In this document: positions 45,171-54,652 of the stretch, piece by piece | Layout of the letters: every line of letters begins with the position of its first letter | Position numbering within the stretch: position 1 is the first letter of the stretch | Source: Tepidimonas charontis | GTDB lineage: Bacteria > Pseudomonadota > Gammaproteobacteria > Burkholderiales > Burkholderiaceae_C | DNA: 64,000 nucleotides | Reading direction: 5' to 3' | NCBI RefSeq assembly: GCF_007556685.1 | Contig: NZ_VJON01000006.1 | Location: forward strand, 27,698 to 91,697 | Notes under the pieces: model-generated | Database searches by the model: none | What the model was told of the DNA's origin: nothing | Seen by the model: the letters and a program-made list of their open reading frames with translations, nothing else | Position numbers and translations under genes: made by a program

Positions 45171-46178
45171 TCACGCCGCCTGTTTGTGGGCGCGCTCGCG
45201 CTGCTTGCGCGCGTGGGCCAAGGCGCCTTCGCGCACCCAGGCGCCGTCTCGGTGCGCCTTGATACGGGTGCCCAGTCGCTCTTTGTTGCACGGCCCGTGG
45301 CCGTTGACGGTTTGCCAGAATTCGTCCCAGTCGATTTCGCCGAAGTCGTAGTGGCCGCGCTCGGGGTTCCACTTCAGCTTCGGGTCGGGCAGCGTCACCC
45401 CCAGCACTTCGGCCTGGGGTACAGTGGCGTCGACGAATTTCTGGCGCAGCTCGTCGTTGCTGATGCGCTTTATGCCCCAGCGCATGCTTTGCTCGCTGTG
45501 CACGCTGGCGCTGTCGGGCGGGCCAAACATCGCCAAGCACTTCCACCACCAGCGGTTGACGGCGTCTTGCACCATTTGCCGCTGCTCGGGTGTGCCGCGC
45601 ATCATGGTCAGCAGCAGCTCGTAGCCCTGGCGCTGGTGAAAGCTTTCTTCCTTGCAGATGCGAATCATCGCGCGCGCGTAAGGGCCGTAGCTACAGCGAC
45701 ACAACGGAATCTGGTTCATGATGGCCGCGCCATCGACCAGCCAGCCGATGACGCCAACATCGGCCCAGTTGAGCGTGGGATAGTTGAAGATGGAGCTGTA
45801 CTTGGCACGACCGCTGAGCAGCTGCTCGATCAGCTCGGCGCGCGTCACGCCCAGCGTCTCCGCTGCCGAATACAGGTACAGACCGTGGCCTCCTTCGTCT
45901 TGCACCTTGGCCAGCAGAATCGCCTTGCGCTTGAGGCTGGGCGCGCGCGTGATCCAGTTGCCTTCGGGCAGCATGCCCACCACCTCGCTGTGCGCGTGCT
46001 GGCTGATCTGACGGATCAGCGTGCGCCGGTACGCTTCGGGCATCCAGTCCTGTGGCTCGATGCGACCATCGGCGTCGATGCGCGCCTGAAAGGCAGCCAG
46101 CTTGTCGGCGGGCTCGTCCGGCTGCAGCGGTTGCACCTTGCTTGCCGGGTCGGGAATGCTCAGGGCCTGCGTGTACAT
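45171..46178 (-). CDS. paaA: Phenylacetyl-CoA epoxidase catalytic subunit
   Basis: A 335-residue di-iron oxygenase subunit that inserts oxygen into the aromatic ring of phenylacetyl-CoA to give the 1,2-epoxide. The iron-ligand motifs are visible: [19 protein letters not shown] (E-x2-H) and [17 protein letters not shown] (E-x2-H). The C-terminal part contains [24 protein letters not shown] and [19 protein letters not shown]. Length fits the family. It begins the paaABCDE block and follows paaK by 36 bp. Confidence 0.96.
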   Translation of the reverse strand: MYTQALSIPDPASKVQPLQPDEPADKLAAFQARIDADGRIEPQDWMPEAYRRTLIRQISQHAHSEVVGMLPEGNWITRAPSLKRKAILLAKVQDEGGHGLYLYSAAETLGVTRAELIEQLLSGRAKYSSIFNYPTLNWADVGVIGWLVDGAAIMNQIPLCRCSYGPYARAMIRICKEESFHQRQGYELLLTMMRGTPEQRQMVQDAVNRWWWKCLAMFGPPDSASVHSEQSMRWGIKRISNDELRQKFVDATVPQAEVLGVTLPDPKLKWNPERGHYDFGEIDWDEFWQTVNGHGPCNKERLGTRIKAHRDGAWVREGALAHARKQRERAHKQAA

Positions 46179-46214
46179 GGTCGGTCTCCGTGTTCAGGGG
46201 CGGTGGGTGTTGCG

Positions 46215-47540
<1,326 letters not shown>

Positions 47541-47572
47541 CGGGGTCTCCTCGGATCGCGGGTGGGAAGGTG

Positions 47573-48067
47573 TCAAGCGGCCGGTCGGGTGGCGGCCTCG
47601 GCGGCGTGGGCCAGGCCAGCGATCACCTCACCGCCGAGCCGATAGCTTTTGCCGCGAAACAGCGCCACCGTGCGCCCGCCGCGCACGCGCACGGTGATGT
47701 CGTACACCCCGGTGCGCCCGGCGAGCGAACGCTCGACCGCCTCGGCCTCGAGCACGTCGCCTTCACGGGCAGGCGCTAGGAAGTCGATGTGGCAGGCCGA
47801 AGCCACCGTGTTGTGGTTGTAGCTGTTGCAAGCATAGGCAAAAGCGCTGTCGGCCAGCGTGAAGATCAGCCCGCCGTGGCAAATGGCGTGACCGTTGACC
47901 ATGTCGCGCCGCACGGGCATCGACAGCACGGCCCGGCCCGGCGCGATGGCGTCCAGGCGCATGCCCAGCGCCTGGGTGGCGTGGTCGCGGGACCACATGG
48001 CGGCGGCCACTGCTTGCGCCAAGGCGTGCGGATCGGTGGGAACGGCGGGGGCGGGGCTGGCAGTCAT
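47573..48067 (-). CDS. paaI: Hydroxyphenylacetyl-CoA thioesterase PaaI
   Basis: A 164-residue hotdog-fold thioesterase. Active-site segment: MVNGHAICHGGLIFTLADSAFAYACNSYN, with the Asp in LADSAF acting as catalytic acid. Upstream is MWSRDHATQALGMRLDAIAPGRA, typical of PaaI. It hydrolyses dead-end ring-hydroxylated phenylacetyl-CoA. It is the first gene after the regulator paaX in the operon. There is no evident Shine-Dalgarno sequence: the ATG at 48067 abuts one arm of a perfect inverted repeat, so translation may be weak or the transcript leaderless. Internal Met24 (MWSRDH) is a possible alternative start. Confidence 0.9.
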   Translation of the reverse strand: MTASPAPAVPTDPHALAQAVAAAMWSRDHATQALGMRLDAIAPGRAVLSMPVRRDMVNGHAICHGGLIFTLADSAFAYACNSYNHNTVASACHIDFLAPAREGDVLEAEAVERSLAGRTGVYDITVRVRGGRTVALFRGKSYRLGGEVIAGLAHAAEAATRPAA

Positions 48068-48111
48068 CGTGATACAAAAACTCTGTCACATTTCACGGTT
48101 TCAGTATCACG
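48068..48111 (-). promoter_or_regulatory. Perfect 8-bp inverted repeat before paaI: candidate PaaX operator
   Basis: CGTGATAC (48068-48075) and GTATCACG (48104-48111) are perfectly complementary across a 28-bp AT-rich spacer that ends exactly at the paaI start codon. The location, upstream of the first structural gene of the paa run and downstream of paaX, fits a repressor operator. The TGATnC core resembles half-sites reported for PaaX (TGATTC). Confidence 0.55.
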
Positions 48112-48154
48112 CAAACGCCGCCCCATGGACACTGGGGTTTTCCCGAATAACCGA

Positions 48155-48184
48155 CCAACGGCATCGGGGCCAACGGCATCGGGG
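48155..48184. repeat. Two tandem copies of a 15-bp unit upstream of paaI
   Basis: CCAACGGCATCGGGG occurs twice in perfect tandem, followed by CGAACG, which resembles the start of a third copy. It lies in the paaX-paaI gap, about 90 bp upstream of the paaI start, and may be a replication-slippage repeat or a binding site. Confidence 0.7.
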
Positions 48185-48294
48185 CGAACGAGAACCCGCG
48201 TGCCCCGCGCGAGGCACGCGGGCGAAGGCGTCGCCAGTCGATGGCGCTGCGCCCCACCTGATCAAGGCCGCACGCGGGCGTCGGGAGCCACGCC

Positions 48295-49305
48295 TTACCG
48301 CGGGCGCGGCGTGCCCAGCGAACATTCGTCGTCGAGCGGCTCGAAGCGCTGCCACAGCCAGGGCGCCGCTGCCGGTACATACCCGTCGGCCCACTGCAGG
48401 GTTTGGTCCAGGTGCTGCTCGGCGGGCTGCAGCAGCAGTCGGTAGGCGCGCCGCGTCAACTGGCGGGCACGCTCACCCGGCCAGTCGCGCGGCAGCAGCT
48501 CCTGCGGCAATTGGGGGTCGCGCAGCAGCAACCGCCGCCAGTCATGAATCAACAACGTGCGCCCGACGAAGGCCAAGGGCGGCGAAGCCGGGGCGCGTTC
48601 CAGCTCGGCCACGATGGAGGCGTAGCGCTGTTCGAAGCCGATGTAGGCCTGCGCCAGCGCCTCCAGGTTCCAGGCCAGCCGCACCAGCTCGCGGTCGGCT
48701 GCGGTGCCGCGCAGCGGCAGACGCTCGGCGCGCAGGGCCAGCAAGTCGGCGCGGCGCGCGCCCAGCCCGTCGGCGTGCAGCGCGTCGAAGGTCGCGGCCA
48801 CGTCCGCGCTCGGATGGATGAAGGTGTTGCCGGCCAGCTCGCCGTAGCCCTGCCAGAACAGCGAGCGGCGCAGGCGATCGCGCTCGCGCGCCGACCAGGT
48901 GCCGGTGGCCAGTAGCAGCCGCCAGTGCAGATCCCAACGCGGGGCGCGCGCGGCATAGATCTGGCGCGCCGCCTCGGCGATCCGCGCCTGTCCGCTGGGA
49001 CTGAGCAGGTAGTCGGTACGGCGGCCACACGCTTGGGTGACCAGCCAGCCTTCTTGCACCAAGCGGTACACGGCGGTGCGCACCAGTCGCTCGTTGACGC
49101 CCAGCGGCGCCAGCAGCTGAATCAGGCTGCCCAGCCACAAACGACCGCCGCGAGGCAGCACGGCGTCGCCAAAGACGGTGATGATCAGCGAGCCCGCCTG
49201 CACGCGATCTTGGCGCACGAAAGCGTCCCAGCGCGCGCTCAGGTGCGCATGGGGCGAAGTCGGCACAGGGGCAGCGGGAGACGGTCGCGGCTTGGCGGGC
49301 GTCAT
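48295..49305 (-). CDS. paaX: PaaX-family repressor of the phenylacetate pathway
   Basis: A 336-residue GntR-superfamily-like regulator. The N-terminal winged helix carries SLIITVFGDAVLPRGGRLWLGSLIQLL and VNERLVRTAVYRLVQEGWL, typical of PaaX. The central PaaX domain follows (GRRTDYLLSPSGQARIAEAARQIYA, WDLHWRLLLATG), with GYGELAGNTFIHPSAD and the C-terminal FVGRTLLIHDWRRLLLRDPQLPQELLP. In E. coli PaaX represses paa promoters and phenylacetyl-CoA releases it. It is the first gene in the direction of the paa run but is separated from paaI by a 227-bp control region. TACCAT lies 7 bp before the ATG. Confidence 0.93.
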   Translation of the reverse strand: MTPAKPRPSPAAPVPTSPHAHLSARWDAFVRQDRVQAGSLIITVFGDAVLPRGGRLWLGSLIQLLAPLGVNERLVRTAVYRLVQEGWLVTQACGRRTDYLLSPSGQARIAEAARQIYAARAPRWDLHWRLLLATGTWSARERDRLRRSLFWQGYGELAGNTFIHPSADVAATFDALHADGLGARRADLLALRAERLPLRGTAADRELVRLAWNLEALAQAYIGFEQRYASIVAELERAPASPPLAFVGRTLLIHDWRRLLLRDPQLPQELLPRDWPGERARQLTRRAYRLLLQPAEQHLDQTLQWADGYVPAAAPWLWQRFEPLDDECSLGTPRPR

Positions 49306-49312
49306 GCCCGTG

Positions 49313-49318
49313 ATGGTA
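49313..49318 (-). promoter_or_regulatory. -10-like hexamer directly before paaX
   Basis: On the coding strand TACCAT is followed by 7 nt and the paaX ATG, with no Shine-Dalgarno sequence. This is the same arrangement as seen at argS and hemB. Confidence 0.3.
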
Positions 49319-49362
49319 GCGCGCGGCACCGGGCGTGCCCAGCGCCGTGCCGCGGTGCCGCT

Positions 49363-49938
49363 TCAGTCATCCGCGCGCAAGCCGCCCGCGGTGCGGCCCT
49401 TGCCGGCGCGCGCCGGCGGCTTGCACAGCCCGCAGACATAGTGGCGGGTGTTGATATACGGGTCGGCCACGAAATACGCACCGCAGCACGTGCAGCGGGC
49501 GCGTATCAGCATCTTGGCGTCACAGAACTTGGCCAGCCGCCAGGCGCGGGTGAACGACAGCAGCGGCTCGATACCGCACAAGCGCATCTGCTCCTCGTAC
49601 AGGCGCCAGGCACGCATCGCCGCCTCGATATCGTCCAGGGCGGCGTTTTTCAGCAGCGACTGGCGAATGTTCTCGAACAGGGAGGCGTGGATATTGGGCT
49701 GCCACTGCAGGAAGTAGTCGGTGGAAAACGGCAACTGGCCCTTGGACGGCGAGCGGCCTGTCACCTCTTTGTAGAGCTTGAGCAGGCGCTCGTAGGGCAG
49801 GCTGGTTTCGCTTTGCAGCACCTGCAGCCGCGCGCCCAGTTGGATCAATTGCACGGCCAGCTCCACTTCGCGCGCTTCTTGCAGGATGCGGGTGGACGCA
49901 GACGACCGGGCGGCAGGGGTGGCGATGGCAGCAGTCAT
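49363..49938 (-). CDS. flhC: Flagellar master regulator subunit FlhC
   Basis: A 191-residue zinc-containing regulator that forms the FlhD4C2 complex and activates class II flagellar promoters. Family landmarks: REVELAVQLIQLGARLQVLQSETSLPYERLLKLYKEV, GRSPSKGQLPFSTDYFL, and the four zinc cysteines in CTCCGAYF and CGLC, separated by about 15 residues. The ATG at 49938 is chosen because the homology starts shortly after it. It lies 65 bp downstream of flhD in the same direction, the usual order. No other flagellar gene is in the window. Confidence 0.93.
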   Translation of the reverse strand: MTAAIATPAARSSASTRILQEAREVELAVQLIQLGARLQVLQSETSLPYERLLKLYKEVTGRSPSKGQLPFSTDYFLQWQPNIHASLFENIRQSLLKNAALDDIEAAMRAWRLYEEQMRLCGIEPLLSFTRAWRLAKFCDAKMLIRARCTCCGAYFVADPYINTRHYVCGLCKPPARAGKGRTAGGLRADD

Positions 49939-50003
49939 GGCAGGCTCCAGGGCAACGAGGGGACGATCGGGCAGCGGATGCGTGGTGGGGAAAGCCAGGC
50001 GCT

Positions 50004-50363
50004 TCAAACGGTGGCCAGGCGGGTGGCCATCAGGATCTGGGCGTGCAGACGCTGCGCGGCCTCACCCACGGTGCGCTGCGGCGCGTGGCTGCTGGTCAGC
50101 AGCTTGAACACCAGCTCATCGTCGGCCTGGAAGCGGCACAGCAGCGTATTTTGGTTGGCCAGCTTGATCAGTTGCGCCGGCGACAGTGCGGCAATCAGCT
50201 CGGCCGACTCTTCCGACAGCCCAAGGCGAAAGGTGGCCTCGGCCTTGTCGGCACGAATCAGGCGCTGCGCCAACATCAAATACGTGAGATTGGCCTCACG
50301 AATCTCGGCGAGCAATTGCTCGCGCTCGGCGTCGGTGGCGATCGGTGTGGCGGCGATGGTCAT
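50004..50363 (-). CDS. flhD: Flagellar master regulator subunit FlhD
   Basis: A 119-residue protein with the FlhD signature: LLAEIREANLTYLMLAQRLIRADKAEATFRLGLSEESAELIAAL, then LSPAQLIKLANQNTLLCRFQADDELVFKLL. The ATG at 50363 has AGGAGAG upstream. With flhC it forms the class I flagellar operon, normally under many inputs. The 228-bp upstream region contains a long inverted repeat described separately. Confidence 0.93.
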   Translation of the reverse strand: MTIAATPIATDAEREQLLAEIREANLTYLMLAQRLIRADKAEATFRLGLSEESAELIAALSPAQLIKLANQNTLLCRFQADDELVFKLLTSSHAPQRTVGEAAQRLHAQILMATRLATV

Positions 50364-50467
50364 GGCGGCTCTCCTGTTCAACGGGGTTGGGCGGTGCGGC
50401 TAACACAGCCCGAAAAGCGTTGGTTCGTTGAAAAGGATTGTGAAAACCGCCCTCCTTTGCTTGAATC

Positions 50468-50522
50468 GGAAGGTGTCTGATCGCCCTGTCGGTCAGCGGA
50501 GGAGGCGTGTCAGACAACTTCC
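50468..50522 (-). promoter_or_regulatory. 13-bp inverted repeat in the flhDC upstream region
   Basis: GGAAGGTGTCTGA (50468-50480) pairs with TCAGACAACTTCC (50510-50522) with one mismatch across a 29-bp loop. It ends about 105 bp before flhD. No T tract follows it in either direction, so it is not a standard terminator of the upstream cobalamin gene. It could be an operator or a leader hairpin; the loop exposes a CCTCC stretch in the flhD-sense RNA. Confidence 0.55.
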
Positions 50523-50591
50523 TACATCCGCTGCCACACGGGCGCCGCGCACCCGCTGGGCCCCCGCCTGCCCACACCCCGCCGCGGTGTG

Positions 50592-51161
50592 TCAAGCCGA
50601 CGCCGCGCCGCGCTGCAACCGCTCGCTCTTCCAATACACGTCGTCGCCGCCGTCGACGCGGTTGAGCACGCGCGCCAACACGAACAGCAGGTCCGACAGG
50701 CGGTTCAGATACTGCCGTGGCGCGTCGTGAATGGCCTCCTCGTTGCCCAGCGCCACCACGCTGCGTTCGGCGCGGCGCGCCACCGTGCGGCACACATGCG
50801 CCTGGGCCGCCGCCCGCGTGCCCCCGGGCAAGATGAACTCTTGCAGGCGCGGCAGCTGGGCGTTGTAGTGGGCCAGCGCCTCATCCAGCGCCAGCACCGC
50901 CTCGGGCTTGAGCAATTCGTAGCCCGGGATGCTGAGCTCGCCGCCGAGGTTGAACAGCTGATGCTGGATGTCCACCAGCACGGCGCGCACGTCGGGCGGC
51001 ATCGGCTCGCACAGCAGCAGCCCGATGTGCGAGTTGAGCTCGTCCACGTCGCCCATCGCGTGTATGCGCAAGCTGTTTTTGCTGACGCGCTGGTTGTTGC
51101 CCAAGCCGGTGGTGCCGGCGTCACCTGTGCGGGTAGCGATTTGCGTGAGGCGGTTGCCCAT
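50592..51161 (-). CDS. Cob(I)alamin adenosyltransferase, PduO type
   Basis: A 189-residue PduO-type ATP:cob(I)alamin adenosyltransferase that forms adenosylcobalamin. The N-terminal ATP loop is ATRTGDAGTTGLGNNQRVSKNS; the active-site region follows (MGDVDELNSHIGLLL). The C-terminal helices contain FILPGGTRAAAQAHVCRTVARRAERSVVAL and LNRLSDLLFVLARVLNR. The ATG at 51161 is chosen over a long upstream frame that is a shadow of the FAD oxidase gene. It is divergent from that gene across a palindrome-containing 90-bp region. Confidence 0.92.
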   Translation of the reverse strand: MGNRLTQIATRTGDAGTTGLGNNQRVSKNSLRIHAMGDVDELNSHIGLLLCEPMPPDVRAVLVDIQHQLFNLGGELSIPGYELLKPEAVLALDEALAHYNAQLPRLQEFILPGGTRAAAQAHVCRTVARRAERSVVALGNEEAIHDAPRQYLNRLSDLLFVLARVLNRVDGGDDVYWKSERLQRGAASA

Positions 51162-51189
51162 GGAATCTGTCCTGTACTGCGCGGTCCAA

Positions 51190-51213
51190 GCCGATAATGG
51201 CACCATTATCGGC
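51190..51213. promoter_or_regulatory. Perfect 11-bp palindrome in a divergent promoter region
   Basis: GCCGATAATGG and CCATTATCGGC are perfect reverse complements around a 2-bp centre, midway between the divergent adenosyltransferase and FAD oxidase genes. Each arm contains GATAAT, so overlapping -10 elements facing both ways are possible. It is most simply a repressor operator covering both promoters. Confidence 0.6.
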
Positions 51214-51251
51214 AACCGGCCGCTGTCGTCGCTGCACCGCCTGGAGAGCCC

Positions 51252-52676
51252 ATGAACGCCCCGCTGTCTGCCCCTCTGCTGCCCGAAGTCCACCCGCGCC
51301 CCTTCCCGCCCGAGGCGCTCGCTGCCCTGCAAGCCCGCTTTGGCGGGCGCTGCAGCACCGCGCTGGCCGTGCGGGAGCAGCACGGGCGCGATGAGTCGGC
51401 CTTCACCCACGTGCCGCCGCCGGCGGCGGTCGTCTTCGCCGAATCGACCGCCGACGTGGCCGACGCGGTGCGCATCGCCGCGCACTGGCGCGTGCCGGTG
51501 ATCCCATTCGGGGTCGGCTCCTCGCTCGAGGGCCACCTGCTGGCCGTGCAGGGCGGCATCAGCCTGGACCTCAGTCGCATGAACCAGGTGCTGGCGGTGC
51601 AGCCGGAAGACCTCACCGCCACGGTGCGGCCGGGCGTGACGCGCAAGCAGCTCAACGAGGCCGTCAAACACCTGGGGCTGTTCTTCCCCATCGACCCCGG
51701 TGCCGACGCGTCGCTGGGCGGCATGGCCGCCACCCGCGCCAGCGGCACCAACGCGGTGCGCTACGGCACCATGCGCGACAACGTGTTGGCGCTGGAGGTG
51801 GTCACCGCCAGCGGCGCGGTGCTGCGCACCGGCACACGCGCCCGCAAAAGCAGCGCCGGCTACGACCTGACGCGCCTGTTCGTCGGCAGCGAGGGCACGC
51901 TGGGCGTCATCACCGAGCTGACGCTGCGCCTGTACCCGCTACCGGAGGCGGTGTCGGCAGCGATCTGCTCCTTCCCCAGCGTCGAGGCGGCCGTGCGCAC
52001 CACCATCGCCATCATCCAGATGGGTATTCCGATCGCGCGCTGCGAGCTGCTGGATGCACGCACCGTGCGTGCCGTCAACGCGCACAGCAAGCTGGGCCTG
52101 CGCGAAGAGCCGATGCTGCTGATGGAGTTCCACGGCTCGCCCAGCAGCGTGCGCGAGCAAGCCGAGCTGGTGCAGGCGATCGCCGACGAGCACGGCGGAC
52201 AGGCGTTCGAATGGGCCACCACGCCCGAGGAGCGCACGCGGCTGTGGACGGCGCGCCACAACGCCTACTTCGCCGGCGTACAAAGCCGCCCGGGCTGCCG
52301 CGCCATCACCACCGACGCCTGCGTACCCATCAGCCGGCTGGCCGACAACGTACTGGCCGCGGTGGCCGACGCCGAAGCCGCCGGCCTGCCCTACTTCCTC
52401 GTCGGTCACGTGGGCGACGGCAACTTCCACATGGGCTATCTGATCGACCCGGATGACCCCGCCGAGCGGGCGACAGCCGAACGCCTCAACCACGCGCTGG
52501 TCGAGCGCGCACTGGCCAGCGGCGGCACCTGCACCGGCGAGCACGGTGTCGGTCTGCACAAAATGGGCTTTTTGCGCGCCGAAGCGGGTGAGGAGGCCCT
52601 GGCCGTCATGCGCGCCATCAAGGCCGCGTTGGACCCGCAGGACATCCTCAACCCGGGCAAGGTGGTGGCCCCGTGA
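51252..52676 (+). CDS. FAD-linked oxidase, D-lactate dehydrogenase (cytochrome)-like
   Basis: A 474-residue VAO/PCMH-family flavoprotein. The FAD-binding domain has the typical IPFGVGSSLEGHLL, LTATVRPGVTRKQLN, DPGADASLGGMAATRASGTN and FVGSEGTLGVITELTLRLYP. The C-terminal cap has VGHVGDGNFHMGYLIDP and the substrate-binding TCTGEHGVGLHKMGFL. The best fit is D-lactate dehydrogenase (cytochrome); glycolate oxidase subunit GlcD and D-2-hydroxyglutarate dehydrogenase share the fold. No glcE or glcF genes are adjacent, which argues against a glycolate oxidase complex. Confidence 0.88.
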   Translation: MNAPLSAPLLPEVHPRPFPPEALAALQARFGGRCSTALAVREQHGRDESAFTHVPPPAAVVFAESTADVADAVRIAAHWRVPVIPFGVGSSLEGHLLAVQGGISLDLSRMNQVLAVQPEDLTATVRPGVTRKQLNEAVKHLGLFFPIDPGADASLGGMAATRASGTNAVRYGTMRDNVLALEVVTASGAVLRTGTRARKSSAGYDLTRLFVGSEGTLGVITELTLRLYPLPEAVSAAICSFPSVEAAVRTTIAIIQMGIPIARCELLDARTVRAVNAHSKLGLREEPMLLMEFHGSPSSVREQAELVQAIADEHGGQAFEWATTPEERTRLWTARHNAYFAGVQSRPGCRAITTDACVPISRLADNVLAAVADAEAAGLPYFLVGHVGDGNFHMGYLIDPDDPAERATAERLNHALVERALASGGTCTGEHGVGLHKMGFLRAEAGEEALAVMRAIKAALDPQDILNPGKVVAP

Positions 52677-52764
52677 AGCGCGGCCGCTGGCGGGAACGAC
52701 GCACGTCGCGGCACGTGGCGTCGCAGCCGTTTGGTCACCCCAGGCTCAGCACCAGCCGCTTGCC

Positions 52765-53550
52765 CTAGGCAGACGCGGCCAAGGGTGCACCGTTGCTGCC
52801 GCGCTGATACAGCCACAACGTCCGCCCATCCGGGCAACGCCACACGCCGCTCGGGGTCCAGCCCGGTACGTCGAACTCCAGGCTCAGCAACCAAGCGCCC
52901 GGTCGCAGCTCGCGCTCGGCCTTGGCGGCAGCGCGCGGCATGGTCTCCGGGCGCTGGAACAGGTACACCGCATCGTACGGCGACCAGTCGGCCTGCCAAA
53001 AATCGCCCACCCGCACCGTGGCGTGTGGGCAGCGCTGGCGCGCCAGCAGTGCCAGCACCCACGAGCGCTCGATCCCCGCCAGTTCGGCGTCGGGGTAAGC
53101 GCGCTCCAGCGCCCGCAGTCCGTCGCCCACACCGCAGCCGGCATCCAGGATACGCGCGCGCGGTGGCAGCCACAGCTGCTCGCGCAGGCCGTCGAACGCC
53201 CCGGCAGGGGTGGGGTATAGCGGCGCGTCACGCCAAGCCCGCCATGGATACAGCAGCAGTCCCCCCAGCAACAACAGCGCCCACACCCACGACGGCGGCA
53301 GCGGCAGTAGCCCGGAGGCCAATACCCACGACAACGGAAAGCCAAGCGCCATCACCATGCGCCGCATCGCGGTGCCGCGGTGGCGCAAGGCCACGGCCAC
53401 GGCCACGATGGCGACGATACCGAAGGCCTCGGCCACCGGGCGCTGCAGACCCAGTCGCAGGGCCGCAAAGCCGGCCCACGCCGCCAGCCACAGCGTCAAC
53501 GCCGGCAGTGGCCAGCGGTCGGGGGCGGAGGCAGGGGCAGCGCGCTTCAT
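52765..53550 (-). CDS. Membrane-anchored class I SAM-dependent methyltransferase
   Basis: A 261-residue protein with two parts. Residues about 15-105 hold three or four hydrophobic segments (LTLWLAAWAGFAALRLG, AFGIVAIVAVAVAL, WVWALLLLGGLLLYPW). Residues about 120-250 form a Rossmann methyltransferase with motif I ARILDAGCGVGDGLRALE, an acidic end of beta-2 (AGIERS) and YDAVYLFQRPE. The substrate is unknown. Its ATG overlaps the parB stop (ATGA), so it is cotranscribed with parAB, an unusual partner. Confidence 0.78.
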   Translation of the reverse strand: MKRAAPASAPDRWPLPALTLWLAAWAGFAALRLGLQRPVAEAFGIVAIVAVAVALRHRGTAMRRMVMALGFPLSWVLASGLLPLPPSWVWALLLLGGLLLYPWRAWRDAPLYPTPAGAFDGLREQLWLPPRARILDAGCGVGDGLRALERAYPDAELAGIERSWVLALLARQRCPHATVRVGDFWQADWSPYDAVYLFQRPETMPRAAAKAERELRPGAWLLSLEFDVPGWTPSGVWRCPDGRTLWLYQRGSNGAPLAASA

Positions 53551-54527
53551 CCGTGCAGCGCACGCAACCGCTCGATCAGGCCGTTGAGTTCGTCCAGCGA
53601 ACCGAAAGCCACCGCCAGCTCGCCCTGCTCCTGCACCCGCCCTTGGCGTTTGACGCGCTTTTTGATGCGCACCTCCACCGTCGCCGCCAGCAGCTCCGAC
53701 AACTCCTCCTCCACCCGGCGCACGTCGCGCGATTTTTCCGCCTTCGGCCGTGGCGGTGTCAGCGCAAACTCGGCTGCCAGCCGTTTGGCCAGGGCCTCGG
53801 CCTCGCGCACCGACAGACCCTTGGCCGCGATCTGGTGCGCGGCGGTGATCTGCACCGCCCGGTCCAGACTCAGCAGGGTGCGCGCGTGCCCCATGTCCAG
53901 ATCACCGGCCAGCAGCATGGTCTGCACCGGCTCGGCCAGCTGCAGCAGCCGCAGCAGATTGGTCACCGCACTACGTGATCGCCCCACCGCCTGCGCTGCC
54001 TGCTCATGCGTCAGGCCGAATTCGTGGATCAAGCGCTGCAGGCCCTGCGCTTCTTCCAGCGGGTTCAGGTCCTCGCGCTGGATATTTTCGATCAACGCCA
54101 TCGCGGCGGCGGCCTCGTCGGCCACCTCACGCACCAGCACCGGTATGTCCTCCAGGCCAGCCAGGCGGGCCGCACGGAAACGCCGCTCCCCGGCGATGAT
54201 TTCGTACACCGGCCGCGCGCCACGCGGCAGCAGAGGGGCAAACGGCTGGCCAGCGGGGCTGGCGTGCCAAGCGGCCAAGCGCTGCGCGCCCACGTCGTCG
54301 GCCAGGCGGCGCACCAGCACCGGTTGCATCACGCCTTGGGCGCGGATGCTTTCGGCCAGCTCATACAAGGCGCCTTCGTCCATCCGCGTGCGCGGCTGGT
54401 AGGCGCCAGGCACGATGTCGCTCAGGGGCAAGCGGCGCGGCGCGTCGGCCGCGGCCTCGTCGTCGACCGCCGGCCCCAGCAGGGCTTCCAAGCCGCGGCC
54501 CAATCCTTTGGGTTTTTTGTTCACCAT
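53547..54527 (-). CDS. parB: Chromosome partitioning protein ParB
   Basis: A 326-residue ParB/Spo0J. The N-terminal tail KKPKGLGRGLEALLG stimulates ParA. The CTP-binding ParB/Srx domain includes GAYQPRTRMDEGALYELAESI, IAGERRFRAARLAGL and LIENIQREDLNPLEEA. The HTH domain follows (HEQAAQAVGRSRSAVTNLLRLLQL), then the C-terminal dimerisation domain rich in Lys and Arg. A 40-residue insertion with HASPAGQPFAPLLPRGARP lies between the first two ParB motifs. ParA lies 125 bp upstream. Its targets, parS, are found in rsmG and mnmG a few kb away. Confidence 0.95.
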   Translation of the reverse strand: MVNKKPKGLGRGLEALLGPAVDDEAAADAPRRLPLSDIVPGAYQPRTRMDEGALYELAESIRAQGVMQPVLVRRLADDVGAQRLAAWHASPAGQPFAPLLPRGARPVYEIIAGERRFRAARLAGLEDIPVLVREVADEAAAAMALIENIQREDLNPLEEAQGLQRLIHEFGLTHEQAAQAVGRSRSAVTNLLRLLQLAEPVQTMLLAGDLDMGHARTLLSLDRAVQITAAHQIAAKGLSVREAEALAKRLAAEFALTPPRPKAEKSRDVRRVEEELSELLAATVEVRIKKRVKRQGRVQEQGELAVAFGSLDELNGLIERLRALHG

Positions 54528-54652
54528 GGTGTGTCTCATTCAGGGGTTGCGGCGCCCATCGGGGTCGAACGGCTGCGGCCTGCTCCCGCAGCGCACGTAG
54601 CACAGCGCCTGGGCCCGAGAGGGCAGCGAACCGTCATGTCAACAAGCCGACC

